A program made the position numbers and the translations under genes. Under the pieces are notes generated by a model. That model did no database searches and was not told where the DNA came from. It was given only the letters and a program-made list of their open reading frames with translations. Positions 35,279 through 47,621 of a DNA stretch of 64,000 bases are shown here, piece by piece. The stretch spans positions 3,038,001 to 3,102,000 of the forward strand of contig JACCLO010000009.1 in the NCBI GenBank assembly GCA_029448655.1, given 5' to 3'. How positions within the stretch are numbered: the first letter of the stretch is position 1; the number at the start of each line of letters is the position of its first letter. This DNA comes from Wolfiporia cocos. Taxonomy: Eukaryota; Basidiomycota; Agaricomycetes; Polyporales; Phaeolaceae.

Positions 35279-38200
35279 TGTTGGGTATTCTCGCCTCTAT
35301 CTCGCGTAACACAGAGAGAACGGAGGATCGGGAGAGGAGAGACGGTGAGCGGGAAAGGCGGAGTGTGGGAGGAGGGATTGATGTCGACTTGACGCTTGCC
35401 ACTTCACCTCCATTGGGCGCTAACTCGCCGGTCTGCGCCAAGGACTGCGCGCCTCGGCACCAGCGTTTTACTCTACACCCCGACTCCGCGCGGACCGACA
35501 ACATGTGTGCTCAGTGCTGAAAGTTATCAAAGCGACACTGGTCGCTGCGAGCTACCGTGGTGGTTCTAGATTATTGCGAGTGATATTCAAACCAGTTGAC
35601 ACTGACCTGCAGCCAATGTTTTTGCTCATACATGTGAAACGATGCCGGTCCGACCAAGAACTGAAGTGTGTCCATAGCGAAGCCCTTCATTAATGATTCA
35701 AGAAGTCTGACATTGCAGCAAATATCGAACCCGCAACCGACGCCATTAATGGGCGCTCTCAATGACCAGTCAGGCCTGCTACTCGTGATCGAACATGTAG
35801 CCCATGCGTGAATTATGGCGTACAGCTATGCCGGGTGCGTGTAGAGGTTTGAGACGCATTTGACCCAGCTGCAGATGGACCTTCGTTTCTAGCTGTGCTT
35901 CTACTTCAGCAGGGCCGCCCGTCCGACCTGGCGACTTTTGTTCCTGGCGGACAGAAGACACCGCGGGCCGTATGAGGGATGACAGAGCGCCCAGCGCGAG
36001 CCAGGGAACTGAGTGGCAGATTCTGGAAGGATTCAAACCGTAGCTTATGTGATAGAGCTGCCTTCGGCCTTGTCATATCCAAGGCGACAAAATAGCGAAA
36101 TCACACCGCTACAGAAACGTCGGTCCAGTGGCCGCCATTGAAGCTTTGGGCTGAATATCAGTAACAATCCGTTTAAACTCTAGGTAAATCCCGGGTCTCC
36201 CCTCCATCAACTAAGCTCTCACGGTAAATCGCAACTTGTTGCCATCTTTGAAGCCTAGTGCTAACCTCGACCGCTCCAGTCCCAACCTATCCATATACGT
36301 TCCCACTCGTCTGCAGCATGTGGTACAGTGTTACGCGACCCCCGTCGCGCCCGTATAACCACCTATCGGTGCTGAGTAAAAGCATCCCGCTCCTCGAAGA
36401 TCGTGCTCCTTCCTGACCACTGCTGAGTACACCCCTCGTGCATCTACACGACCGCAGTCGTTCTCTATGGCCGTGGCCAATCGCGTTGAGCAGGTTTTCG
36501 CATGCCTTCAGCTTGTCAGGGACGCCCTTCTTCCGAAGATCACCGCCCGGCGTTCGCGTACAACTCGGGCCGCTGCAGTGCGCCGTGAAAAGATTCGGGG
36601 CTCGCTCGCACGGCCAAACATTTTACCTCGACCTCGCTGCTGCTGAGGATGCCAGAGCCAATGTGAGCGTCCGGACGCACGGTACATCGCTAAATATTTT
36701 CAAATCGACAGACATCAGACAGTGCGTTCTGGTTGACGCTCTCGCCTCGCAACGTGCAGGCGAGCTGCATGTATCGTCGCCATCAACGTACATTCGGGCT
36801 CTGTGTATTTGCATTCATGTCTATTTGTATTTTCAGCATTCATACAGACATGGACGTCCACCGAATTCGAGGTCAGACTGTACAAGGATGCCGCCCTCGG
36901 TGATCTCGCGTCCTGCCCCATGCGCACTTCCGACAAACCGTTCGCACAGGCACGCCACAACATTCGGTCGACATTGTGAATGACGCCGCAATTGGACTAG
37001 GAACCTCATGAGGAGCCCTATGCCACCTTCGAACTGGTACGTACACAAATCATGGGGTGTCAACATCCCTAGTCTCACAGTTTTGAATTTGAAGTAGTTG
37101 AAGGCTCACAAAACCCGCAAGCGCATTCTAGCCCAGCGAATCGTCTGAAGAAGCGCAACTAGCGCGGTGTATCGTTATGACAAGACACTTGTACAAGTTC
37201 GGCATTCGATGGATATTCGCAAGACACATTACGGGTTTATTCGACCAAAGTGAGCATTCTCATGACACTCCAAGGCGTCCTCCAAAGGCTATGATGAACG
37301 TCCAGTACCGTTTTTGTTGGTCTACCAACATAGGTCGGTGACATATCCCACGAGCTCTTTCGCTACGTGGGATCCGGGTTACGTTGCCCTCGCCCCCTTC
37401 CGCTGTCCTCGTCTACCTAAGTGGCCTTGTGGTCCGGTGCTTCTCTGCACACGTTTGGGTATGCGGAAGCAAAGTTTGCGTTAATCACCGTGAACTTCGG
37501 TCGTTCTGACGACACGTGTCGACCGCCTGGATCGTATCCTTGCGTCGTCCAATGTGCATCGTCTGTCTTGTGTCTCGTGATCTACCTTCACAGACAGTCT
37601 GCAAGACCCAGATTTAATTCGCATCATATATCATCTTGCTGTGAGTGCTCGCGTATTGTGCCGAAGAAAATATTGCTACTAACATATGATCTGGATAAAT
37701 GATTGAGTACCAGCTCGTGAGCGCCAATCTGTCATCAGGTGATTCGTCGGTGGCCTCGGTTTACTGACTGCCACATACGGTAGTGTACCGCAACGAAAGA
37801 AGTGTCGCCGTTGCCTGGTTGCCGTAGAAGTCGATCTAGAGATAGTCTCATCTTCATGACATACTGGCAAAGCTGGGTGCAGTAAGGGCATACCGCACGT
37901 CATCGAGGAGCAAGCTATGCCGACCACAGAACGATAAGGCATTCTTCCAGCTCCAAGTTGGAGAAAGTGCACTTCCTGACGATCTACTCCACCTCGGCAG
38001 CGGTACTCTGGCGTTCCGGGCTTCTCCCAACCTTCGCATTCCTTCCTGCTTCCCATGACTTGCAGCCCTGACTGGTACTATCTCATCGCTGACTGCGCGA
38101 TCAAATGTCCCTCGTCCAATGGCAGCGGTACTTCCAGCCAATCATCCCGCGTCGTACTTGGATTGATCGAACGCGGCCACCAAATGGTGCCTGTTTGCGT

Positions 38201-39382
38201 GGTGCGCTCTCTACTGTCCCTCATCTCATTGGTATCTGCGGGCTTCTCCCGGGGATCATGTCCCCTCGAATCCGGTCGTCTTCGTTCTCAGCTAGAATGC
38301 TGCCTGGGAGAAACTAACCGCCGGGTCAACCCGTGAACATTCAATCCTGCAGCGACCGTATGTGGGTGCAAGTCGCACAATGTCATCATGCGCACAATTC
38401 CATGGGCAAAGCAGACCGAACTTGTGGTACGCTTCTTTGCAGTCTTCAGTTCTCGTCTTATTCCTGACAGGGATCGGTACCTGGCCGAAAGTTGTAGAAG
38501 ACGGAGCCACCAGCACGGATCGTTAATATGACCAATCAGAGGTCGGTAGACCATCATTGGTACGCTCTGGCGTATGGAGAAATTGGTGATGGTGATCGTT
38601 ACAAATTCATAGTCGACGATGGCACATGGGAGATGCGAAACTGACTTTGGTCGAGAGTTAGGCTTTTGTCATCTTCCTGTTCTATTCTTGCCGGCATGTC
38701 TCATTGCAATTCATAGGCGGCTTCCCGGATCTCGCTGATCAGCGAGGCGCTCTGTCTCTGGCTTGGCAGCATATTCTTGTAACGGCCCATCAAAACTATC
38801 AAGCCCGGCTAATCGCCTCATGTTCTCTCGATTCCTTCTCCTTCGGGCAACTCCCGCACGACGTTTCTCTTCACATGAACGCCTCAAGGTGGATTGTGAA
38901 CGGTGACATCGACTATTGCTACAGGTTGCTATATTGTGCTTGGGGTCTGCCTGGGGCACATTCTTGGCAGTATGTCACCGTTCTGGGAAGCTCTCAATCT
39001 CCGCTAGATTTCCGCTTGTATGAGGTTTACACGTTGCGCGCGTAGTAGGTCTGTCACCGATCAAAGGCGCGGGGTTTCGCATGACCTTGATAGCCTTGCA
39101 AGCTATTAATGCTGAGTCTACGCATCTACTTCTCTGCTCTTGTCTTGAGGGTCTGACTGCATTCACTGTGGACTTGAGCCTCTACGGGCGCGGTTCCTGG
39201 ATCTACACGGATGTCTGTTTGGCTTCATATCTTGATCCTTGCCGCCGTCGATTCGGGAAATCCTACGTCACAGGTAACGCTGTGACAACCCTCTAATCAT
39301 GAAATTGCCTTCTGGTGCTACGCGTTGAACGTGGCTTGCACTTGCGTATTGCGGAGCATTCCCACGGAACACTGGATGCTCA
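35279..39382. other. Gene-poor interval with possible unrecognised gene remnants
   Basis: About 4 kb. Several open segments have a coding-like look: around 36590-36990 (a plus-strand frame reading FEVRLYKDAALGDL), 38090-38320, 38540-38640 and 39050-39290 (LIALQAINAESTHLLLCSCL). None shows a domain I recognise, and I could not join them into one model. They may be exons of a rapidly evolving gene or decayed sequence. Confidence 0.4.
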
Positions 39383-40882
39383 TTGGACGGAGGAAGGATT
39401 CGACGGTGCTATCTTGCTACAGTAACCCTACCATCAAGCATGAGGCAGCGCAGATGGCAATATCTCTCGTGTCAGCGTCCTTCTCCTGCCCCCGAGCTTC
39501 CGCCCGTCTCATTGAAAGACCACCTGCGTATGCTGGACATACGTGCCCAAACGACCCAGTCCTTCCTGCCGCACCTTCTCTTGAGCAGCCCACCTTCCAC
39601 GAATTACATCGCGCGCTACAGCACCCGTGGTCCTATCACGCGCCCGCTTACATCCTTTGCACGCCGACGATACTGGCGGATCAGAACTGTAGGTGGATAT
39701 GTACGTCGGTGGGCGGATGGTGCTCACCATTCGTCACATGGCGCCTAGCTCTCAGCCGCATGAAACCCGCCCAGATGAAGTCTGCCCAGCAATCAGATGA
39801 TCGCCGCTGGTCCGAACTCGTTCCCCCGCGGACGGCACTCACCTTCGCGGCCGTATGGGACCCTGTTGAGGGCATGATTACCTTCTCCGGAGCGCACCTC
39901 CTCGAATCCGACTCCGTCGATTGCGTCACGGTGAAGCTAGTCAGGTCCGATCTTCCTCGGGACGCACTAGACAATCAGTCACAGGCACTTACGATTGACA
40001 TGCTGACACATGTGGCGCACTTGACCAAGGGGCGACAAGGAAAATTCCCGTGCTCCTGGACTTGTGAGGCGCACACAGACACGGACACCACCATGGGTTC
40101 GCAGTTCCTGCCCGGGTGGCTAGCTGTCCCCACACGGACAAACACCGGACCCAACAGCCCCGCATTCGCTTCATCTGTCGCCCTGACGGCGCTGTTCGAG
40201 TCGGAGGCGCCGGACGGAGACGACATGCACTGGGTTGGCGGAATACCGCTCAGGTGCATCCCCATCCGCTTCGAGCCGTCGAAGAGCGACGACGACGACG
40301 AATCGGTCACGGACGAAGGCTTCTTCGAGGGAAGGCAGCTGCCGACGGGGAGCTACGCGAGCCTTCCGGTGTTCGTGGACCTGCAGTTCGTGCGTGCTTC
40401 CGCGCTTGCTTCCCATGATATCACGCTGACGCACGCGCGGGCAGCACTCGGCGTTCTCGGTGACGACGACGTCGACGACGAACTACGTCGCGGTCGACTT
40501 CCCCGAGGAGCTCACGGGCTACGCCTTCCTCGACGACATGGAGTCGTGGGAGACCGTGCGCGGCGTGGACCGCTCGTTCTGCATGAACTCGCCGCCGTTC
40601 GAGCGCAAGCGGCGCCTCCGCAAGATCCGCGTCATCGGCCCGCGGCCGACGTCCACGCGACCCGCGAGCCCCGAGGAGGTGCTCTCGCGGGAACAGTACA
40701 ACCACATGCATCCCGCCGGCACGCCGCCCTCGCCGTCCATCAAGCGCAAGGGGTCCATCGCGCGGGCGAGGGAGCTGCTTGACAAGCTCGGAAAGTGCGT
40801 CAAGAACGAAGACGACGACGGGTGGGTCTGTGTCGAGGTCACGCAGAAGGTGACGCACAAGGTGGCACACAATATACTATAA
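39383..40882 (+). CDS. Hypothetical protein
   Basis: Not recognised. Three exons (39383-39692, 39749-40389 and 40445-40882) join in frame to 462 residues; splice sites are GTGGAT...CCTAG and GTGCGT...GGCAG. The middle exon encodes a well-structured-looking segment (LTFAAVWDPVEGMITFSGAH, LTALFESEAP, HWVGGIPLRCIPIRFEPS), then an acidic loop SDDDDESVTDE. The last exon has VDFPEELTGYAFLDDMESWE, followed by a basic helix and an end VEVTQKVTHKVAHNIL. No signal peptide or membrane helix is evident. The first exon is the least certain and further upstream exons may exist. Confidence 0.55.
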
Positions 40883-41374
40883 AGCAGGGCTTTCCACTCG
40901 GGTTGGCGAGCTGGCAGCCCATCGGGGCTGCGGCTCTTCGAGTACCGTTCGTTCTTTTCGCTTTCGCGGGATCCCACTCTTTCCTGCGGTCTCTGCTGGA
41001 CATTGCTTTGTTTCGCTAGGGCTGTATCGCTGGGTTAGTAGCAAAATTCGTGTATCTCCGTAGTGCGTACTGTACAGTAGCATCTTGTATAGGTATGAGA
41101 TGGGTCGCAGATGTCATTCACTTTTCCCACTACCAGCGTGAGAGAGCACAGCCTCAACTATCAACAGCGTGTGTAATGCACGCGTCACTGCCAAATTACA
41201 GCGAAAAGAAGAAACCGTCCAGCCAATCGGCGAGTACGCTCATGAACATATACGATATCAAGTTCCAGTACAAAACACAGCGCAAGAAACAGTGGTACAA
41301 GAACAACAGGGGTCGTGAGATGCATGTACGCGGGTATGGCGGTGAATGTCCTGCGGCCTGCTCTGCGGCCGGTG
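40883..41374. other. Intergenic, convergent 3' ends
   Basis: Between the hypothetical gene and the Chs7-like gene. I see nothing in it beyond short ORFs. Confidence 0.5.
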
Positions 41375-43099
41375 TCACCGAGGATAATATATTTCGTCGT
41401 CCCAGGTTTCTTCGGGCGTACACGATCAGCATGCATCCGAGATTCTGGGGGCGCCGACGTACCTTCTGTGATGCTTCTCCAGCCCATGAAGAGCACACCG
41501 ACCGCAGCCGTTTCTAGTATCGTTGCGACGAACGTACCGTCGACCTTTTCTGATGTGCCCTGCAGCCGGCGATGAGAAGGCGCCCTCGATGGCGAGGAAT
41601 GGAGGCTTACCCTGCAGATGACCTTGTTTAGGAGGAAGAAGTCCAGCTGGCTCAGGACGAAGAGCACCATCGCGAGGATGTACCACCACACGGGGCGAAC
41701 TTCGTTCAGCATACCCAACACGACGTACAGCATCAACAGGAAATAGATTATAGTCGCGCTGCGCGCAGTGAGCGAGCGAGCGAGCGGCGGAGGCAGCGGG
41801 GGACTCACGCGCCAGGCCATATCGTGGTCAAGACAAAGAGGGGCGTGCTGTGCAGGCTCTGTGGCGGGTCGGACGGGCCAAAGACGTGCGTGAACGTGAA
41901 GCCGACGTCGAGCGCGATGTACGCCGTCGCGACGAAGAACGCCAGGACGAAGAAGTTGAACGGCTGCGCGCGCACCGTCAGCACGGCTTCGCGAAAACTT
42001 ATGCTTTTGCGCTTTGCGCCCGCGACGACCCCGCAGTGCGCGCGCCCCGCCTGCCATGCGCAGCACGGAGGCGGCACGGGCCGCGGCGATAGTGTGGGCG
42101 TGCGCGGACGCGGATGCAGAAGGGTACTCACGATCAAGGATGCAAGCGAGCCGTCCTCGATAAACTGCGTGCTGACGAGGCCGTTGCCGAGGAGCGTCCA
42201 GAAGGTGGCGGCGACGAGGCCGGCGTGCACGGCGGTGACTGCGGTGAGCGCGGTGGAGCCCTGCTCGAGGAACGCGCCGGTGGTGAGGAGCTGGAAGGGG
42301 AGCGTGAGGAGGTAGAGGATGAGGAACTGGCGGAACTCGATCCGGCCTGCGTGCGGGGGTCAGTGTGTGCGATCGCGGCGCGTGGGGCGGCGAAGCGGCG
42401 AGCGCAAGCGTGAAGTGCGCGACGGCAGGCGGCGATCGCACTCTCGCACCATATACGAGCATCGCAGCTCACAACCCCGAGGGCCTCCTGATCTGTCTCA
42501 GGATGGCCTGGCGCGCCCCAGGTGGCGCAGATCCGCCGGTAGTGGCTGTGTGTCTGACGTCTGCGCTGCGACTATCATTGGTGGACGCAACGTTATGCAT
42601 GGGTGCGTTCGCGCGATCCCAGCGGTGCTCAGGGTTCAGATAGCGGCCCTTCCGGGGCGCGTGGCCGGCTGTCTGGGGTGACGGAGCGGAAGCAGCGTGA
42701 AATGGTTTCAAGCGGGAGCAGAGCGGCCGCGTAGAGACCAGGAGCGGGAAGCGAGCAGGGAACTCACCGACAGCTGCCCTTCGTCTGCTCGCAAACACGA
42801 TCAACGCGGTGATCGCGAGCATGCTGACCCCGCATACGACAATGTTGGCGACGTTCCCGACGGAGCCGTCGAAGCCCGCGCGCGTGATGCCGCACTCCGG
42901 GTTGACGCCAACGGGGGCAGAGGCGGTGTCCGCAGAGGCATCGACGAGAACGGAAGGGTCGTTGTCCTCCAGCTGCACGCGATGAGGCAGGGACGCGGTG
43001 AGGCAGGGACGCGGGACGCACCTGGCGATAGAAGAGATTGCACCAGGGATAGGACGGGACCTGATGGCACAGGGGCGCAAAGTCGCCGAAGCGAATCAT
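41375..43099 (-). CDS. CHS7: Chitin synthase export chaperone, Chs7 family
   Basis: ER membrane chaperone needed for export of class III/IV chitin synthases in yeast. Exons (minus) 43022-43099, 42768-42972, 42132-42346, 41809-41963, 41611-41758, 41463-41559 and 41375-41409 give 310 residues with all phases matching. The N-terminus MIRFGDFAPLCHQVPSYPWC fits the family's FG-x-F...LC start. Six or seven hydrophobic helices follow: NIVVCGVSMLAITALIVF, FLILYLLTLPFQLLTTGAF, TFWTLLGNGLVSTQFIEDG, FFVLAFFVATAYIALDVGF, IYFLLMLYVVLGMLNEV and ILAMVLFVLSQLDFFLL. The end, NKVICR-GTSEKVDGTF...WRSITEETWDDE, matches the conserved cytosolic C-terminus. The start is the first ATG of the exon carrying FGDF. Confidence 0.9.
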
Positions 43100-44794
43100 T
43101 GCACGCTGGAGGAGGAGGAGAGGGTATCGCTGGTGGTCGTGCAGCGCGTTGCAGACGAGGAGCACGCGACGGGCGCAAGCAACAAGGGGCCACAGTGAGC
43201 GCAGCTCAAACACATCAAAACTGTTACGGTGCTCACCGCCACGCTTCGACGAGTAAGTATGCGGCGATAAGAGCGCTGCACCGGGCTTGCTCTGTCTCGC
43301 AGAGTCACGGAAAGAACAGTGTCGCTCCCGTCGACATCAACAGCGGCGGGGAGTGGCAACGGCGCATTCAGAGCGAGGTCGCCGTGCACACCGGCGCCTG
43401 CTAGTATTTTATTCCCACATCCTCCTCGACTGCACTGGCAACGCTGATGCATGTGCGCAGTTCGCACCGCCATGTGCTCGCTGCCGTCGCCACCACTCTC
43501 TCGCCCGGCGACCAAACACTGGTGTGCACAGCCCCAGGAATGCTGAAGTTTTCGCAGGTTCGCCAGTACGCAGCCGACGACGCTTCTGGCGCGCACTGTA
43601 CTACCTCCCGCGGCGAATCTACGCCGTGTGCGCAGAGGCGGGTGAAATGCGCCGCCAGCCGACCCCTTGTGGCGGAGCGCACTGGCGCATCACAGGGTCC
43701 TCTCTGCCGCCATCACCACGATCGCCGTCCAAGGTTTTGGTTTCAGGCGCCCCTCGGGCCCCGCAGGTCTCTGGTTCGCGTAGGATCGGTTCGTGTGCGT
43801 GCGCCGCACCCGCCAGTGGCCACTGAGTGTGGTGTGCGTACGCTCGCGGCGCACACGCGCACATCGGCCAGCGGCGGAGTCTCGCCGATGCCTCGCGGGG
43901 GTGCACTCGATGTAGATCAGGGGACTTGCTCAAGGAACTACACTGATCGCAAGGGCTGCACACTATTCACCTCGACATCAGAACAGCGCGTCGCCCGGGC
44001 CACCCCCAAACCCGCCGCGCACACCGACCGCCCGGGCTAGACCCAGCACGCGCCCCCAACGTCTGCACACCTGAGACAGGCCACAGACGGCTAGGCGGCG
44101 CGATGGTCAGATCGCTATCTCCGGCCGCGGGTCGATCACCGACGGTGTGGAAGGTGCGTTCGAGGGTGGGCCTGCTGCCGAGCTCTGCAGCAACTCCGCG
44201 CGGGCACGGCGCCAGGGGCAGCTGCGACGAGCCACGATGATGTGCGCGCTGACGGGCCGCCGTCGCCCGCGCGCAGCAAACAAGGGTGCGTCTGCTAGCG
44301 CAAACGAGGCGAGGGGAGGTCGAGAGCGTCGCGTGATGACATCAACCCCGTCTGTGACCCGCCCTGCGGGCGCCCGCGTGGCCCTTAGACTCGCAACGGC
44401 GCGAGGGCCATCGCCAGGGCCGTGGCAGCGGGGCTGCTGCCTCTTTCTGCGCGGCGGGCACTCGAAGTTGCATCTGAGATGCAGAGATGGCTGCACGCGC
44501 CAGATCTCTCGCCAGGCGTGCGCTGCGCTGCGCAGGAACGACGATATACGGACCCGCCTTTGTCTGTGAATGCTGTATGAGCCCTGGTGAATCAGAACGG
44601 GTACCGCACGGCGACCGCAAGCTCACGTTCGTCCCCCCGGTATCCAGCCCGGGAACATGTGAAATTGCCAAGCGCGTTGCAGCGTTTGACCTGAGACCCT
44701 TAGATAAGCGCGATCCCGTGTAGGCGCCGCGACCAGCACGCGCTCGCTGCGCCCGACCACGAGCAAGACTCCGCCAGCACTACCGCCGTCCGAC
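43100..44794. other. GC-rich interval without supported genes
   Basis: High GC gives long chance ORFs on both strands (for example 43447-44040 plus and 44107-44496 minus). None has a recognisable domain, and their residues are Arg/Ala/Pro-rich as expected from base composition. Confidence 0.45.
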
Positions 44795-45339
44795 ATGGTG
44801 AGCTTCACACTCCCCGAGCGGCGATGGCGGTCGTGACAGAACCAAAGACAGTCCAGCAAACCCGTCTCGCCGCCGTTCGCGCACGCTAACGCCGCCTCCG
44901 CGCCGTCTGCGACAATCCCCCCTCCCGAGCTCGAGCAGACCCTGACGATGCTCACGTCGCACCGGTCCGTGCTCGGGTACATGCTTCTCACCAGGAGTCG
45001 CCCCACAACCATCATCCGACACTCCGGCGTCGTGTTCGAGGGCGAGCAGGGCAGAAAGTACGCGAACGCCATCGGACGTATCGTTGCCACCGTGCAGCAC
45101 GGCCTCGAGGAGGTCAGCGGGGACCAGACGGACGTCGTGAGTCGCACGCTCTCTCCCGCACCGTCGGTCCAAACGATCATCCCCAGGATGATATGCGCTT
45201 CATGCGAATCCGAACCAAGCGGCACGAAATCATGATCTCTCCTGGTCCGTTACGTACTCTCTCCTTTACACTCCCACCGCTGAAGCGGCGCGCAGACGAA
45301 CGCTATCTTCTCGCTGTGCTCCACGACCCCGCATCCTGA
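44795..45339 (+). CDS. Roadblock/LC7 dynein light chain
   Basis: Cytoplasmic dynein light chain that binds the intermediate chain. Exons 44840-45136, 45187-45244 and 45296-45339, preceded by a proposed first exon that is only the ATG (44795-44797) followed by a 42-bp GT-AG intron, give 133 residues. After a Ser/Pro-rich N-terminus, the roadblock domain reads PPELEQTLTMLTSHRSVLGY and IIRHSGVVFEGEQGRKYANA, then MRFMRIRTKRHEIMISP and YLLAVLHDPAS. The domain is complete. The start is the weak point: the frame is closed by a TGA immediately upstream of exon 2, so either the one-codon exon or an unseen upstream exon is needed. Confidence 0.87.
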
Positions 45340-46289
45340 TCCCGCATGTTCGTCGCTGTACTGTAATGCCATACGCATCCGGCTGCCGGAATCTTTTCAT
45401 TTTTGTCCGCGCTCGCGTGCACGCGGGCAGCTCGGTGCGAGTCGATACGCTCGCTTCCATCATTCGATCCGGATGGCGCGCTCGTCGCGCAAATTGCCAG
45501 CGGCGTCGCAACCGCGACACGGCTACTTTCCCCAGTTAGCCCGGGCTTATGTAACGGGTTACTAACGCCTGCACCAGCTTGATTGCCCTGTGATCGCCCG
45601 CGCCCGTGGTCAATGTTCTGCATGCGCCGTGCGCGCCGTGCATTGAGTGTTCCTGTCAAGGCGTGCGCCTTACCGGAGGAGGCATCGCTGCGGCAGCGGG
45701 GTATACGTTATGACGGTGTCGCACGGGTGCACTGTGCGCCCCGCTCGCTACGGGTCTGATCGCTATATTCAGGAGGTCGCGCCCGGCGGCCTGGAACGGG
45801 CAAGAATCTCTGTTTTGACTTTTAGGAAGCATTTCCGTGTGAAGGCGAGGTATGTGCGTTCTGATCGCCAGTGCAGCAACGAGCATTGACGATGATTGCA
45901 TCATCCCCAGACGGACGCTCCTGCGGAAGCGAATGCGGCGGGGCGACAATCTCGATGGTCGGCTGGCCCAGGCCTCGAGATAGGCATGGGGGCCATGCTG
46001 ATCTCGCCAGTCAAAACCCGAGCCACAGATGGCCCAGCGACGGAGTTCAGAGTGAAAGTTTCCTCCGTTGAACTAGTACGAGATCTCAATTTCCAATTCC
46101 TACTGTCTCCGCTCTTAGATCGCGATGGCCTTCTGGCCACCGACGAGGATCCTTTATTTCGTACCCTTTTTTCTGATGCAGCCTCCCAGCCAATGGTTGC
46201 CGCGCCGCCAAACGGCATATTAACTCGCCCTCCAGTCTGCGTCCCATCCTGCACCCCCTCTCCGTTTGTGGCTCCCCCTCCTCCTCGAC
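45340..46289. other. Intergenic, upstream of Zn2Cys6 gene
   Basis: About 950 bp carrying the promoter of the transcription factor gene. A C/T-rich stretch lies at about 46220-46285, just before the ATG, a common feature of fungal promoters. Confidence 0.5.
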
Positions 46290-47621
46290 ATGGCCGTCGT
46301 CTCCGCTCCCTGCGACTACATGTCTCTCTCCGTCTCGCGCCGGAACCGCCCCACCGCCGCCGACCTCAGCCTCGTCTTGGACACCTGGTCTGAGCAGCCC
46401 TTGTCCTACTCCCCATGTGCGCCCTCCCCCGGTGGCTACTCCGACTGCTCCTCCTCGTCCTTCTCCTCCTCGTCGCCCGTCACGCCGCTGAGCGGCCCCT
46501 CGGCGACACTGCCTCCTGACGTCTGCAACGACAGCGAGGACAGCTGGAACCTGATCCCCTACAACATCCCGTGGGGCCCAGAGTACTACAACTACCAGAT
46601 GGGCACCCTCCCTGGTCCGGACGGGACGTGCGTCTTCCTGCGCTCCCCGACACCTGTCAAGAACAAGCGGACGGCTAAGGCATGCAACAAGTGCCGCGAA
46701 CGCAAGGCCAAGGTATGTCACAGCGAAACCGACCCGCCGCTCGGCTGCTGAAAATTTCCCCCGCAACAGTGCAGTGGCTCCCACCCGACGTGCACGCGCT
46801 GCCTCTCGCGCGGGTACATCTGCCGATACGAGCCCGACGATGCCAAACGCAGCCGCGGCCCGAGCCTCGCCCGCCAGCGCCTCCGCGACACGACGCCCTC
46901 GCCCACGCGCTCCTCCCCGCCCGCGACCCCGCGGCACGCGCCCACGCCCGCGCACGACCCCGGCGCCGCGTCCGGCTCGCGGCCGTCGCCGTTCGCGCAC
47001 GCCGACGCGGCGGCGGCGCGCGGCGGCTCCGACCTGTCCGCGGTGCTAAGCGACGCGCAGGTGACGGACTACTTCACGCACGCGTGCGGGCCGGACCCGC
47101 GGATGCCGCCGTTCTGCGCGACGTTCGGGCAGACGACCGCCGCGCACCTGCCCCTGCCCGCGCACGACCCGTTCGAGGCCGTCGACGCCGCGTGGGGCGC
47201 GCCGATGGGCATGTTCGCGCCGTCCGTGCACGCGCCGCAGCCGGTGCGCTGCGAGCGCGGGGTGTCCTTCCTCGAGGGCGGCGCGCCCTGCGGCGTGCCC
47301 GTGCCGTGCCCGCCGGAACACGCGGCGCACGCGTTCGCGAGCCCCGCGGCGTCGCCGTACGAGTTTGAGCCCGCGCCGTACGCGTCCGACGCGGTGCTGT
47401 CGCTCGCGGAGGGCGACGTCTCGTATGAGTGCGTATCCGCCGCGCGTCCGCCGCGTGTTGATGCTGATGCCGTCTCGCCTGCCAGCTACTCGCCCCCCGC
47501 GACGGCCTACCTTCCCGCGTTCGGCATGGCCGACATGGACTCGCAATACTACTGCTACGACCCCGCGCTGTACGGGCAGGACGTCGGCATCGAGCCGCAC
47601 TCGACATTCATCATGGCTTAG
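46290..47621 (+). CDS. Zn2Cys6 fungal transcription factor
   Basis: DNA-binding regulator of the GAL4-type binuclear zinc class. Two exons, 46290-46712 and 46770-47621, encode 424 residues. The N-terminal 125 residues are Ser/Pro-rich. The zinc cluster spans the intron: KACNKCRERKAK-CSGSHPT followed by CTRCLSRGYICRYEP, giving six cysteines with GAL4-type spacing. An Arg/Ser/Pro linker and a low-complexity Ala/Pro/Tyr-rich C-terminal half follow (possible activation region, FGMADMDSQYYCYDPALYG). No fungal-specific middle homology domain (PF04082) is visible, so this is a short regulator. The ATG at 46290 is the first in frame after the pyrimidine-rich leader. Targets are unknown. Confidence 0.9.

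Noticed and set aside
43287..44569. Arg/Ala-rich ORFs on both strands
   Set aside because: Overlapping open frames in several phases are expected from high GC; no motif is recognisable.
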